Assembly: GCA_033032865.1 (NCBI GenBank)
Contig: JAWHQI010000732.1
Location: 124,001-188,000, forward strand
Direction: 5' to 3'
Length of the DNA: 64,000 bases
Origin: Dactylorhiza incarnata
Lineage: Eukaryota > Streptophyta > Magnoliopsida > Asparagales > Orchidaceae
The position numbers were made by a program, and so were the translations under genes. Positions within the stretch are counted from its first letter, which is position 1. Every line of letters starts with the position of its first letter. Below are positions 11,503 through 21,842 of the stretch, in pieces. Under the pieces are notes generated by a model. It had not been told where the DNA came from. It was given only the letters and a program-made list of their open reading frames with translations, and made no database searches.

Positions 11503-12727
11503 CTTATCGACTTGAAGATTAAAGATAAATTGTGTAGAAAGAAACATCGCGATGATTTCGTCTAAAAGAAGTCATATCGTGTAGAAGATTATGTTAAGTC
11601 TTGAAGAAAGGAGCATGTCAATGATATCGGCTTGAAGACTTTACATCATCTAGATGATCAAGATGATATCGGCTTGAAGACTTTGTATTATCTAGATGAT
11701 CAAGACGATATAGCCATGAAGGAAGTTTATCGTCTTGACAGATGCAGAGCTGCATTTAATGCACAGATTTTTCATGGAAATTGTTATACAGGGAATGTGC
11801 GCATCGCCTCTCTTGTGCACCAATCAAGGAATAATTAATGATATATTCTCTGCAGATTTAGTTGTTACACAGCAATTAAAGAAGAATATCTAATACTTCT
11901 ATATTACGCAAGTTCTAAAAATGGCAAATACATTTTTGACATATTATTCTACCGTTTCAATCTATATTCCTTAATGGCCTAAGTAATTAATGAATAAATT
12001 ATTAAGGGCTTGTATGCATAAGTGCAGAGGAATATAAACAGAGAAAATTTTGAATTCTACATACAGTTCTTATAGTCTCTCACTCTCACACTTACAATCA
12101 AAAAGGTGAAAAGTGATGAACAAGAAGTCTTCATTGTTGTGTTGTGAAGATAAAAGAAAGAATCTTCTTCCTGTACAAGAAGTTCATTCTAATATTTTTT
12201 AAAAGAAGATTCTCAAGAAAGCTTTGGTGATTCTAAAGATCTCTGACGCTACATCTGCAAGAAGAAGAAGAAGATCATTCAGTAAAAGCTTTATTCTTGA
12301 AGCCTTCTCTTCTAGAACAGTAAAACAACCTTCTCTTTTGTAGGGATCTATGTGAGCCTGAGTTTGACAGAATCTTGGTGAAGATCTGAGTTTGGTAGGA
12401 CTTGTAAATTCGGAGTTATTAGTAGGGTTTGTGTAACCTAAGTGTAAGCTTTTCTGTGTGAGGGTTGTGGTAGGACCCTTTGTGGTCTGAGTTGTATGAT
12501 CTGTTGTATTGTAAAAGAGATCTGAGTTTGTGGAGAAGTTGCCTAGTCTATCACATTGTTAGATAGGTGGGACGGTCAGTGGACTAACTCTGGACACATT
12601 GTCTTGATGGGAACCACTATAAATCTCTATTTTCTGGTTTGATTGTGTATTGTGCTAAATAATCTTAAAAGATTAAATAATACTGAAAACACCTAATCAC
12701 CCCCCCCTTCTATGTGAATTTTAATCA

Positions 12728-13340
12728 AATCCAAAACTTTTACCCATCCCACGACTCGATGACCTACTGGATATGATGTTTGGTGCCCAGATCTTTTCCA
12801 AGATCGACCTCCGTAGTGGGTACCATCAGATCCGAGTTCATGAAGGGACGAGTGGATGATGTCCTTTAAGACCAAAGATGGTCTGTATGAGTGGCTAGTC
12901 ATTCCATTTGGGCTATCAAATGCCCCCAAGTACATTCATGAGAGTCATGACGCAGGTCTTACGGTCCTACATGGGAATGTTTTTTGGTAGTATACTTCGA
13001 CGATATGGTGATCTATAGCCAGACCTAGACCGACCACCTAGATCATCTGAGGCTTTTCTTTGGCACCTTCTACCGGGAGAAGTTGTATGTGAATTTGAAG
13101 AAGTGATCCTTCCTTTCTGAGTCTGATCATCTTCTGGGATTCATTGTATCATCCACCGGTGTTTTCGTCGACCCTGAGAAGGTCAAGTCCATTTGTGACT
13201 GGCCTGTGTCGGCAACCATCCACGAGGTTCATTGCTTCCACGGACTTGCCACCTTCTATAAGAGGTTTGTTTAGGGGTTCAGTACGATCGTGGCCCCATT
13301 CATGAGCAGCCTTCGGAAGGGTGAGTTTTAGTGGACCGTC
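12728..13340 (+). pseudogene. Reverse transcriptase remnant of Gypsy element G
   Basis: The fragment begins inside RT at [15 protein letters not shown] and continues with [14 protein letters not shown], both signature Ty3/Gypsy RT blocks. The catalytic motif reads VYFDDMVIYSQT near 12,989-13,024, keeping the two aspartates. It needs several frame changes, and stops appear inside conserved blocks (for example GFS preceded by TAG near 13,272 where CAG is expected). The N-terminus of RT and all of gag/protease were separated by the insertion of F or are missing. It is non-functional. Confidence 0.9.
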
Positions 13341-13770
13341 GTGCCCACTAGGGCATTTGAGGAGATTAAAGGAAGATTGACGATGACTATTGTGCTGAGA
13401 CTACCTGATTTTAGCTGTGCTTTTGAGGTCATGTGTGATGCTTCTGGTATGGGTATCGGTGGCGTATTGATCCAAGAGGTCCATTCAGTTTCTTACTTTA
13501 GTGAGAAACTAAACAAAGCTAAGTAGAAATACTCAAACTACGAACATGATTATATGTTATTTTCCAGTCTCTGCGCTCCTTGAGACACTATCTCCTCCCC
13601 AGGGAGTTTGTGCTATACTCCAATCATCAAGCGTTATGATATCTAGATTCGCAGCGCAAGTTGGGACACTGGAATGCCAAGTGGGTTGAGTACCTCGAAT
13701 ATTTTCATTACGTCCTCAAGCACCAAGCTGGTGTTGAGAACAAGCCGGCTGATGCATTGAGTCATCGTGT
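13341..13770 (+). pseudogene. RNase H remnant of Gypsy element G
   Basis: The frame at 13,341-13,526 carries VMCDASGMGIGGVLIQ and PVSYFSEKLNKAK-like blocks of the Gypsy RNase H; a TAG then replaces the expected CAG (AKQKYSNYE block). The C-terminal part at 13,661-13,770 reads WVEYLEYF then VLKHQAGVENKPADALSHR, the standard end of the domain. The DAS and ADALS acidic residues remain. It is broken by a stop and a frameshift. Confidence 0.88.
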
Positions 13771-15004
13771 CTCCTTGTTACAGATGATGATCATACATGT
13801 AGATGGGCTTGAGAGAGTGATCCTAGACTATCCAACATGCCCTGATTTTGGTGGGATTTACACCGCCTTGTCCTAAGACCCTCGGGTCCTATTGAGGGCT
13901 ATCAGATCTTTGAGGGATATATGTACTAGGGCACTCGCCTGTGCATACTCCAGACTTCCTACCGTGATTACTTAATTTGGGAGTTGCACGCGGGCAGGGC
14001 CGCTGGGCACTTTGGGCGAGATAAATCCATAGCCATTATTGAGGATCGCCTCTAATGGCCCAGCCTTAAAAAGGACATGGCTCAAGTTGTTCGCCACTAT
14101 CGTATCTGTCAGACGGCCAAGGGCACTAAGCAGCTAGAACACGGGTCTATACATACCTCTTCTTGTCCCACATCACCCTTAGGATGACATCAGCATGGAC
14201 TTCTTGCTTGTACTCCCCCGCACTCTTCAGAGACATGACTCTATATTTGTAGTGGTCGATAGATTCTCAAAGATGGCACACTTTATTGCATGCCACAAGA
14301 CAGGGGATGCTTCACACGTAGCATCCATCTAAATGAGGGATGTTTTTAGCCTGCATGGCCTACCCAAGTATATCGTGTCAGACCGCGATGGGCGATTTAT
14401 AAGCTATTTTTGGAATATCCTATGGCACAAGACTGGCACCACCCTTAGGTTCTCCTCGGCGTATCATCCATAGTTGGACAGGCAGACTAAAGTAGTAAAT
14501 CGTAGCTTTGAAAATATACTGAGGTGTCTAGTGGGTGAGCATGTAGCTAGTTGGGACCTTGATCTTCCAGTCGCGGAGTTTGCATATAATTGTTCGGTCA
14601 ATAGGTCCACTGGTTTGAGTCCCTTTCATGTACTGTCAGGATACAAACCTAGGAAGCCTATAGACCTTATCCCTAGTCCCCTAGAGTCACGCCCTAGTGG
14701 GTCTGCTGAGTCATTTGCACATCACTTGCATGAGTTGCATGAGTCAGTCTGTCGACGAATTATTACGAGCAATGAAAATTGTAAAACCCATGCAAATAGG
14801 AGAAAGCGAGAACAAGTATTTCAAGATGGCGAACAGGTGATGGTGCGAATTCGCCTTGAGAGGCTCTCTTCGGGGCCTGCCAAAAAGCTAAGCTCCAGGC
14901 GAAAGGGACCTTACTCAGTCATAAGCTATGTTAGGACGAATGCCAACAAGCTCGATCTACCTGCGAGTATGGGGATCATCTGGTATTTAATGTTGAAAAT
15001 CTAA
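13771..15004 (+). pseudogene. Integrase remnant of Gypsy element G
   Basis: The zinc-binding part reads ELHAGRAAGHFG (about 13,985-14,020) and RHYRICQTAKG (about 14,092-14,124); the first cysteine of the CxxC pair is now Tyr. The core keeps [10 protein letters not shown] (first Asp, about 14,193) and SDRDGRF (second Asp, about 14,380). The third acidic residue is lost: the block QTEVVNR reads QTKVVNR at about 14,482. The frame 14,474-15,004 contains AEFAYNCSVNRSTGLSPF and a basic C-terminal region. Stops such as SAYHP-TAG-LDRQ look like CAG-to-TAG changes. It is inactive. Confidence 0.9.
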
Positions 15005-15560
15005 TGTCATACTACGAGCCTCACGAGTATGTGGACCCAAGTGGTTGAGACTCCCAGCCACCCACTTCCCCACTCATATTGCCTTGCCACCATCATTGTC
15101 CACTTGTGTCTGATAGCCACCATAGTTCACTCATTGCTGACACCCACCCATATGGGGACTCATCTTCTTTGGTTTCACCTACGACACCGCCGATCGCACC
15201 GGGATCCACCACTTGTGAGTTGAACGTTGAGAGCATTACTAAGATCAGATCCCACCAATTTGTTCCTACTACTAGCGAACTGCTATGTAGTTACTTAGTA
15301 CATTGTTGGGGCCGCCTAGATACAGATGACACCTAGATATTACCAGCAGAGTTTGATCGACTCGCCCCTGGACTTCGAGATCAGTACGATCACATATATT
15401 CATCTGAGATGAAGGCTTTTCAGTCGAGGGGACTTGGTGGGGATCCATCAGATAATGCACCAGGAGGGGTTCCTCGTAAGGTGGGTCCCATGTTCGTCTA
15501 CTCGCACAGGACGACTTGATCGGATCGTCGATTTGACTTTGCGGATGCGCCCGGATCTGC
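15005..15560 (+). pseudogene. Decayed chromodomain-like C-terminus of G integrase
   Basis: After the integrase stop a frame from about 15,205 reads VESITKIRSHQFVPTTSE, then YLVHCWGRLDTDDT, a TAG, and ILPAEFDRLAPGL. This is the shape of the chromodomain (YLVxWxGRPxxxDTWI) at the end of chromovirus integrases, with one Trp changed to Cys and another codon changed to a stop. It supports placing G among the chromoviruses. It is non-functional, and the match is by eye. Confidence 0.55.
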
Positions 15561-16822
15561 GTCACAATTCATTTTAATATAATATTTAAATACTTTTAGG
15601 TTTTTACTTATTGTATTTGAGTGGCCCCCCCTCTGGTTATTCATAGTCGTCAATGGTGTGATGCCCTAATCCTTTTTTTGTTATAAATATGTAGTTAGTG
15701 TGCTGGTTGAGACCATTGCAGAATTTGGATAAAGAATTCCCAGATTCCCACGATCCAGCCACAGTGCCGACTCCGTGGAACCCTAGGTGATGACACCTAG
15801 GTGTGTATCTCCCCCCCCCCCAAGGTTTGCCCTATTCCTAAGCCACTTCCTCTCTGTCATAACCTGCATTTTCCCAATATATACAAATATATTATCAGAG
15901 TGAGAGAAAATATGTATTGTGATGTCACGTCAAGTAGGAGACAACTACACATGCTCATGCATCTCTGTCTCTTTATTTATTTTCATAAAAGACATACATA
16001 TATAAATATATACTTTATGTTGAAAGATAAGGTTTACATTGAGGTTAAAGACCAAGTCTCGCAGTTCAATGGATCAGCTAGTCCACAAGTAGAAAGATAT
16101 ATAGGTACACAGTGGAGAGAAAATCTAAAGTTTAATTTGTTTAATCCTACATGATCATGTAGATCAAACACTATGTAAGTGATATGCAAATCTCTAGATT
16201 TAGTATAAGTAAGAAAGGAGCTTTTACGATCTTTAAAGTATGGTGACATTTGTTTGAAATCGTGTTATGAGAAGAGGTGCGAATTTTCTTATAAACTTAA
16301 AATAACAACTACGCATCCTAACAAAAAATCTTCCCAAAGAGAAATGCATCAACAACATAAGGTAGTAATAACAGAAATAGCAAGTAAAATCTACATAAAA
16401 GAACTAAACTATGGGTGGCAACAATCTGACACGAACCCATAAAAAAATCAGAAAGTATCTCAAATACACTGTAAAATCAAAAGTAAACACAACCACGGCT
16501 CACCAATAAAGAAAACTAAAGAATTTAACTACAGCGGTCTGGAAGGGACAGCTTGGCCAGCTCTAACTGCTACTGGTCTGAACCTGAGGCATTCAAAAGA
16601 AAAGAATGTCTCAGCACAAAGGCGCAAAGGGCAGCTCAAACAAAGATTCAAAGGATTAATAAGTTAAGAGGATTACCAACTCAATGAGAGTAACTGAGAA
16701 TCAATAGCAAGCAAAAATCATATGAACAATATGCATAAATAATCAGCAGGGTTGACTACATAAGAGAGAAGTAGATTTGCAATATGTGCGATGAATATTC
16801 ATAAGTTAACCATATATATATA
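15561..16822. other. Unassigned non-coding repeats
   Basis: No credible gene. TGTGATGCCCTAATCC at 15,657 resembles the LTR start of chromovirus Gypsy elements and could be the 3' LTR of G, but no purine tract precedes it. TGTCATAACCTGCATTTTCCC at about 15,856 is a second LTR-like start. The stretch 16,530-16,700, read on the minus strand, resembles the leader side of another Gypsy LTR. The frames at 15,801-16,442 have no domain. The boundaries are too decayed to place. Confidence 0.4.
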
Positions 16823-16990
16823 CAGGGGCAGACCTAGATGGAGGCATACCTGGGCACGTGCCCAGGTTCATTTTTCAGAAAAAATACATAATATAATGTA
16901 TGTCACATACATTATTTGTTTTTTCCCTATAAATTTTATGCATATAGACATTAAATTGAAGACCCAAACCTGTTTGCCCAGAAGTCTGCG
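16823..16990 (+). mobile_element. Possible hAT-like DNA transposon terminus
   Basis: CAGGGGCAGACCTAGATGG at 16,823 resembles the CAGGGGCGGA(T/G)CTAG ends common in plant hAT elements. It lies after TATATATA, which could be half of an 8-bp TSD. A perfect 18-nt palindrome CCTGGGCACGTGCCCAGG occupies 16,849-16,866. No matching right terminus or transposase was found before the Gypsy LTR, so this is a fragment at best. Confidence 0.35.
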
Positions 16991-17547
16991 ACCTTTCGCT
17001 GTAGGTGAGAAGGGTTAGTTCCAGCGATCTCCATTTTTGGAGACCGCCCAGACCGCCCGTCTCCTCTCTAGAATTCCTCTTAAGGCATAGGAGGCTAGAC
17101 TCCAGTCAGACCACCAGACTGCGCGGTCTGGTCTTTTTTCTCCTTTTTATTATTAGCACACCACATCTCTGCCTCGGTTCTCCTGTACCCCAGGAAGCTC
17201 GCAATTTTTGGATCTGCCCATTTGGGCAGCCTCTGCATCTATAAATAGAGGGGTAGGGGTACCTAAAAGGGACATTTGCTTCGAGCCTTCAGCTTACAAC
17301 CTGTACAAACGGTCTCGAATTCTGTCACTTTTCTACCTCTCATCCCGACCTATTTAGATTCTCTTTGTGGTTCCTTTTTGAGATCAATCCCAAGCAGTTT
17401 TCCCTCTGGAGATCTCTCTTCTGGCATCCTTCATCCCAAGTAATCATCACTCCACAGTCGCCCCCCCCCCCGTCTCTTTCAAGTGCGAGTCTTGGAGTTA
17501 CATTTTTTGTACCAGCAGAACAAACACACGACCTTCAGATTAGAGTA
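16991..17547 (+). repeat. Probable 5' LTR and leader of Tat-like Gypsy element T
   Basis: The region has GACCGC/GCGGTC words at 17,032-17,135, a good TATA box CTATAAATAG at about 17,240-17,249 and a pyrimidine-rich leader with a C-tract (about 17,461-17,472). It then reads ACATTTTTTGTACCAGCAGA at about 17,500, where the LTR end and primer-binding site would lie. The left end is not fixed. It leads, across the solo LTR, into T gag. Short frames at 16,791-17,550 have no domain. Confidence 0.45.
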
Positions 17548-19231
17548 TGATGCTCAAATCTCGCACACTGCTATAGGCGGTAGCTAGACTGCGGCACGAA
17601 ATGGCAGTGTACCGATCGTTCAAGTAATATAAAATGAGGAGTAATCCCCGAGTATCGAATCTCTCAAGGAACACAGTAAGGTGGAGCTAACTATTGAGGA
17701 AGGACTTGAGATCGAAGTCCTAAAGGTCGGATGGAATGCGGGGGAGTTGGTTTGGCTTTTGGAAAATAAAAGAAAACAACTACAACTACTCCTATGCAGG
17801 CCTTGAGCGCACTGCTTCGCTAGGCGAAATGAAAACTAGGCAGGCTTTGTACGCGCTGCTTCATAAGGCGGATGGGCGAGAAGGCTTGCGGAATCAAACT
17901 ATGCAGGCCTTGAGTGCGCTGCTTCGTAGGGCGAGTGGATTACACGGGCCGCTATACCACGCTTTGCTAGGCGGATGGACGAGTAGGCAAACGGAGTGAG
18001 GGTCGTAAGCACATCTTCGACAAGCACGCCACTAGCAATTGCTAGTGCGGCGACGAACGTGACGGCGGGATGGAGGATGGAATGGGGCGCACCTCAAGCA
18101 ACTCAAACAACAAGCATTTCACATAGACGTGAAATATATAAAAATACAAACTAGTTTAAGTGCTCTACTTCATCATAATACAAAGATCTACAAATATACA
18201 CTTCAATAAGAGAAGAACAAGGCAAGAAATCGACCGAATCAGAAGGCTTGTTGGAGATTCACGGTCGGAATCGCTGGGTTGTCAATCCGCGTCCAAGCTC
18301 GGTCAGCAACTGCGTCCGGGGTAGAGAGAGCTGTCACGACTCTCCAATGGACCCGTCTTCTTCGTCTCACGATCCGGCGGAGGTTGCGAAATTCCTCTTG
18401 CTTGAAGGAAATGGTTGCTAGATCTCCTTTGAAGCTCTAGGATGAAGGAGGAGGACGAAAGGAAGCTCCGGCTCAAGATTGGCGTGAAGAACAAGCCCGG
18501 AGCACCTCCTAAAGGTGGGCGGCAATGGACGGCGAAAAGGGCGCGGAAACGGCGGAGGAAAAAATGATCGATCCAGAATAGGGCAAGACCTGCGGCTTAA
18601 ATAGAAATTCTGTCAGATAATGGTCACGCACGGTCGAACGCACGACCGTGCGCAGACCGTGGATATTAACGGATAAAAATGTCTTGGAGAAGACGCTGCG
18701 CCGCCCGTGTGATTTGTTCACGCACGACCAACGCCGCCCGTGCGTTCAAACGCACGGGTAAAATCCGACGCTTTGAAATCACAAAGATACAGTTCGACCG
18801 TGCGTTTTACTCACGCACGGGCGAATTCGCCCGTGCGTTAAAACGCACGAGTAAACTCCGACGCTCCATTTTCTTCCCAGACACAAACGCACGACCGCAC
18901 AGACCGTGCGTCAAGTAAACGCACGACCGTGCGATATGCACTGACATGAATTCTGGGGAAAACAGGACGATCATGTCACCTTCATACAAAGCAACCCAGC
19001 TGGGAATACCTCCAGCACCCAATAAACACAGAGAATAGATTGGGGAGCACCAAGTGCTTTCCCCCAACATCAAAGCGTGCAATTGCACACCAAAACGGCC
19101 TAAGAATGCACCTAACAGGGAATAACAAATATGAATGTAAATATGTACGAAAACATGCCTAAAGTGTGGTGCAAAGACTATAAAATCGGCCCAAATGAGT
19201 CCATAAAAGTGTATATAATTGGGACTCATCA
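17548..19231 (-). mobile_element. Solo Gypsy (Athila/Tat-type) LTR
   Basis: 1,684 bp with TGATG...CATCA ends, flanked by GAGTA (17,543-17,547) and GAGTG (19,232-19,236), a TSD with one transition. On the minus strand it runs TGATGAGTCCCAATTATATA to TTTGAGCATCA. The phrase GCAGTGTACCGATCGTTCAAGTAATA (17,602-17,627) is typical of Athila-type non-coding DNA. A TATA-like CTATTTAAG (minus) lies near 18,600, downstream of the CGCACG word cluster. There is no internal region. Frames at 17,736-19,229 have no domain. Confidence 0.8.
18630..18935. promoter_or_regulatory. U3 word cluster CGCACG(A/G)(C/G)CGTGCG with a 26-bp perfect palindrome
   Basis: More than a dozen CGCACG/CGTGCG hexamers lie in 300 bp, mostly as inverted pairs. 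A perfect 26-nt palindrome spans 18,813-18,838 (half-site ACGCACGGGCGAA). The cluster is upstream of the TATA-like box in the minus-strand direction. Confidence 0.9.
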
Positions 19232-20592
19232 GAGTGTTTAGGTGAAGTCAGCGGACATCCAAGATGTCAGACCGCGGGAATCATTCTCTCAGGTCTCCCA
19301 GCGGTCACCCTTCAAACAATATGATCTCCCTAGAAGCCCTGGAGCATTGCTTTGAACATTTCGAGAGGCCGCCTGGGCTCGCCGAGAGACCGTTCAGGCT
19401 CAGCAAGAGTCCGTCAGGCAGTTCGATGTTATGAACTAGGTTTTGGCTGCGATCTCTCAGAGGATACATCCTCAGCCCGGTCAAGTCATTATTCCTGACC
19501 ATTTGGCTGGTTATGACCCCCTTAACCGCGTGACCTCTCTGCCCGCAGCTTATGTGTGACCTCAGGAATGGGAGTTCACAGCTCGCCAGGATTTCTTTAG
19601 AGTAGCAGCTCAAGGACCTCCATTCCAGGACCTGAACTTTCAGGAGGGTTATACTTATCCTCCATCCCCTGCTGCTACCTTTCATGCTCCTTCTGAAGAT
19701 GGTGAAGCGGAGGAGCCTTCCCCCTTTAAGAATAATGTCCATTGGAAACCAATTCCCAATGGCTTTAGAGATCCCTGTCTACCTATGTTTACTAGTGAAA
19801 GTGATCCAATCTCCCATCTCCAAGCCTTTGAGCCTGCTGTCGCTCTGAGGACTCTTTCAGATGTTGTTAAGTGTAAGTTGCTAATCACTTCTTTCGATGG
19901 ACAAGCCAGGGAATGGTTTTACAAGTTACCTTCCCGGTCCATCTCAAGCTTTACCATCTTGAGGCATGAGCTTCTTATGAGGTTTGCGACCTCAAAGAAG
20001 AGGAAGAGTGGTCCTACAACACTCTTCAAAATTAAGCAGGAAGGAAGAGAGACTTTGGCTCTCTTTATTGATCGCTTCCAAAAGGAAATTCTTGGGTTAT
20101 GGATGTAGATCCCTCCCTCTATATGGTGGCCCTGATAAATGGCCTACAGGAAGGACCTCTTAAGTTTGAGCTCATCACCAAGGAGCCCAGCTCATATCAA
20201 GAACTCATTAGCATCGCCAACCATCACATAGAAGGGGAGATCAACAACCCCACATATGTCTCTAACCTGACAAGCAAAGTCGGCTAGAAAGGCTCTGCGG
20301 GTTTTTATCCAGCCCAGCCATTGTCAAAGCTGTCAGGTCAAGAGTTCTAGCCTCCAGCCCAAAGGGGAAGGAACTTCCGTCAGCACTGTTCCTATCTGGG
20401 AAATCAGCAATTCCAACCCAAAGGGTCTTTGCTACCAACCCTGGCTTTCCCAGCTCCGCAATACACACCAATTCACTAGATCCAGTACATCCAGCCACCT
20501 CTTCTAACCTCATCTCAACCGCTCTTCAATGATTCGCAAGAGTCTTTTACCGATCTCGGTATCTCCATGCTCGAGGTAGTTCAAATCCTCAA
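19232..20592 (+). pseudogene. gag of Tat-like Gypsy element T
   Basis: The capsid core is clear: DPISHLQAFEPAVALRTLSD, then CKLLITSFDGQAREWFYKLP and ISSFTILRHELLMRFA (about 19,803-19,990), the Ty3 Retrotrans_gag pattern. Upstream, the same frame passes through TGA/TAG codons (for example V-M-N-TAG-V-L-A near 19,437 and A-Y-V-TGA-P-Q-E near 19,556). A frameshift at about 20,100 moves it to the frame reading MDVDPSLYMVALINGLQEGP. A Q/P-rich linker with further stops runs to the nucleocapsid region. Its start is hidden behind the solo LTR. It is non-functional. Confidence 0.88.
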
Positions 20593-21460
20593 GAAGCAGC
20601 CCTTTTATTAAAGGCCTGCCCCACTCAACTCAGATACGAAGACCAAAAATCCAACCCTCTACTGTAAGCATCACAGGGAGGGGGTCATATGACTGAAAAT
20701 TGCAGGGCTATCCGCTTGCTGGTGGAAAAACTCCTAAAGGAGGGAAAATTTCAAGATCTATTCCAAAAGGGAGTTTCTTCCAAGGCTTTGACCTCCAAGA
20801 ACAAGAAGGTTGTAGAAGTCCACTTGGAGTGCGAAGAGGTAGATGACATTGGCCATCTTAGCAACGCTAGATATCTGGATGAGTGTGTAGAAGCAAATGA
20901 TGAAGGTTCTTTGGGTCACCTCTTCTGCATCCATGGAGGTGTAGGACTTGAGTCTTCCAGGAAAGCTAGCCTTGCAAGATTCTATCAATCCGAAGTCACC
21001 GATACCTCCTCTTCATCTCTAATTCGAGGAACAATCACCTTTGGACAAGAAGACCTTTCTCTGACAGCGAATCCTTTCAACGACGCAGTCGTTATCAAAG
21101 AGTTGATCGAGAACTAGTGGATATTGGGAGCTCAGTGAATGTGCTCTTCAAACCTGCCTTCGAAGCACTGAAGATTGGAAAATCTCTTCTCTCTACCGAA
21201 GGGTTGCTCCATGGTTTCTCAGGGGAGAAGAAGGAAGTGGAAGGAGTTGTCACTCTCTCGGTGAGACTGGGAGGTATTGTAAAGCTAGTAAAGTTCATAG
21301 TCGTTGAAGCTCCGAGCAGCTACAATGCAATCTTTGGGAGGCCAGTGCCGAATGAATATCAAGCAGTAGTTTCAACCTACCATCAGTCCGTAAAGTTCTC
21401 TTTAAACGGCAAGCAGTATCGGATTAGGAGCGATCTGAGGAAAGCCAAAGAATTGGACAA
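20593..21460 (+). repeat. Tandem duplication unit, copy 1 (868 bp)
   Basis: The segment starting AAGAAGCAGCCCTTTTATTA at 20,593 is repeated starting at 21,461, near-identical over at least 370 bp until element H interrupts the second copy. The unit covers the nucleocapsid-like region and protease of T. The junction fuses protease sequence (FRKAKELD) to KKQPFY. Confidence 0.88.
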
Positions 21461-21479
21461 GAAGCAGCCCTTTTATTAA
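20640..21479 (+). pseudogene. Nucleocapsid-like region and aspartic protease of T, copy 1
   Basis: The frame near 20,655 reads YCKHHREGGHMTENC, the C-x-x-H-x-x-x-x-H-x-x-x-x-C style knuckle of Tat-group gag, then RLLVEKLLKEGKFQDLF. It continues to 21,117 (VVIKELIEN then TAG). The protease follows in an overlapping frame: LVDIGSSVNVLFKPAFEALK, where the catalytic Asp-Thr-Gly is Asp-Ile-Gly (one C-to-T change), and later APSSYNAIFGRP. So this copy lacks both a single frame and the normal active-site triad. The frame change is shared with the copy at 28,411-29,220 and therefore predates the duplication. Confidence 0.85.
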
Positions 21480-21842
21480 AGGCCTGCCCCACTCAACTCA
21501 GATACGAAGACCAGAAATCCAACCCTCTACTGTAAGCATCACAGGGAGGGGGTCATATGACTGAAAATTGCAGGGCTATCCGCTTGCTGGTGGAAAAACT
21601 CCTAAAGGAGGGAAAATTTCAAGATCTATTCCAAAAGGAAGATTCTTCCAAGGCTTTGACCTCCAAGCACAAGAAGGTTGTAGAAGTCCACTGGGAGTGC
21701 GAAGAGGTAGATGATGTTGGCCATCTTGGCAATGCCAGATATCTGGATGAGTGTGTGGAAGCAAATGATGATGGTTCTTTGGGTCACCTCTTCTGCATCC
21801 ATGGAGGTGTAGGACTTGAGTCTTCCAGGAAAGCTAGCAGAA
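21461..21842 (+). pseudogene. Second tandem copy, truncated by element H
   Basis: It repeats copy 1 from 20,593 onward up to AAAGCTAGC (21,838), then AGAA, then the decayed end of H. The region 21,555-21,838 also matches 28,411-28,693 on the far side of H, so about 284 bp of T flank the Copia element on both sides as a direct repeat. Copies 2 and 3 share changes not in copy 1 (CTTGGCAATGCC, GTGTGTGGAAG). Confidence 0.85.

Larger units (their letters stand above)
9634..12727 (+). repeat. 3' LTR of Copia element F, interrupted by a solo LTR
   Basis: The LTR starts TGTTAGGTATTTTGTCC after the PPT. It is split by the solo LTR at 9,909-11,502 and resumes at 11,508. A TATA-like AATATAAACAG is near 12,031, the plant Copia motif GGGAACCACTATAAATCTC at about 12,610-12,628, and a C-tract (CACCCCCCC) at about 12,699. 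The end at TTTTAATCA (12,727) is inferred from where the Gypsy RT frame of G resumes. The U3 contains GACGATATCGTC words. The frame at 11,632-11,838 runs through those words and is not a gene. Confidence 0.65.

Noticed and set aside
15801..16442. Short frames (up to 117 residues) between G and T
   Set aside because: No similarity to any known protein block; AT-rich LTR-like surroundings.
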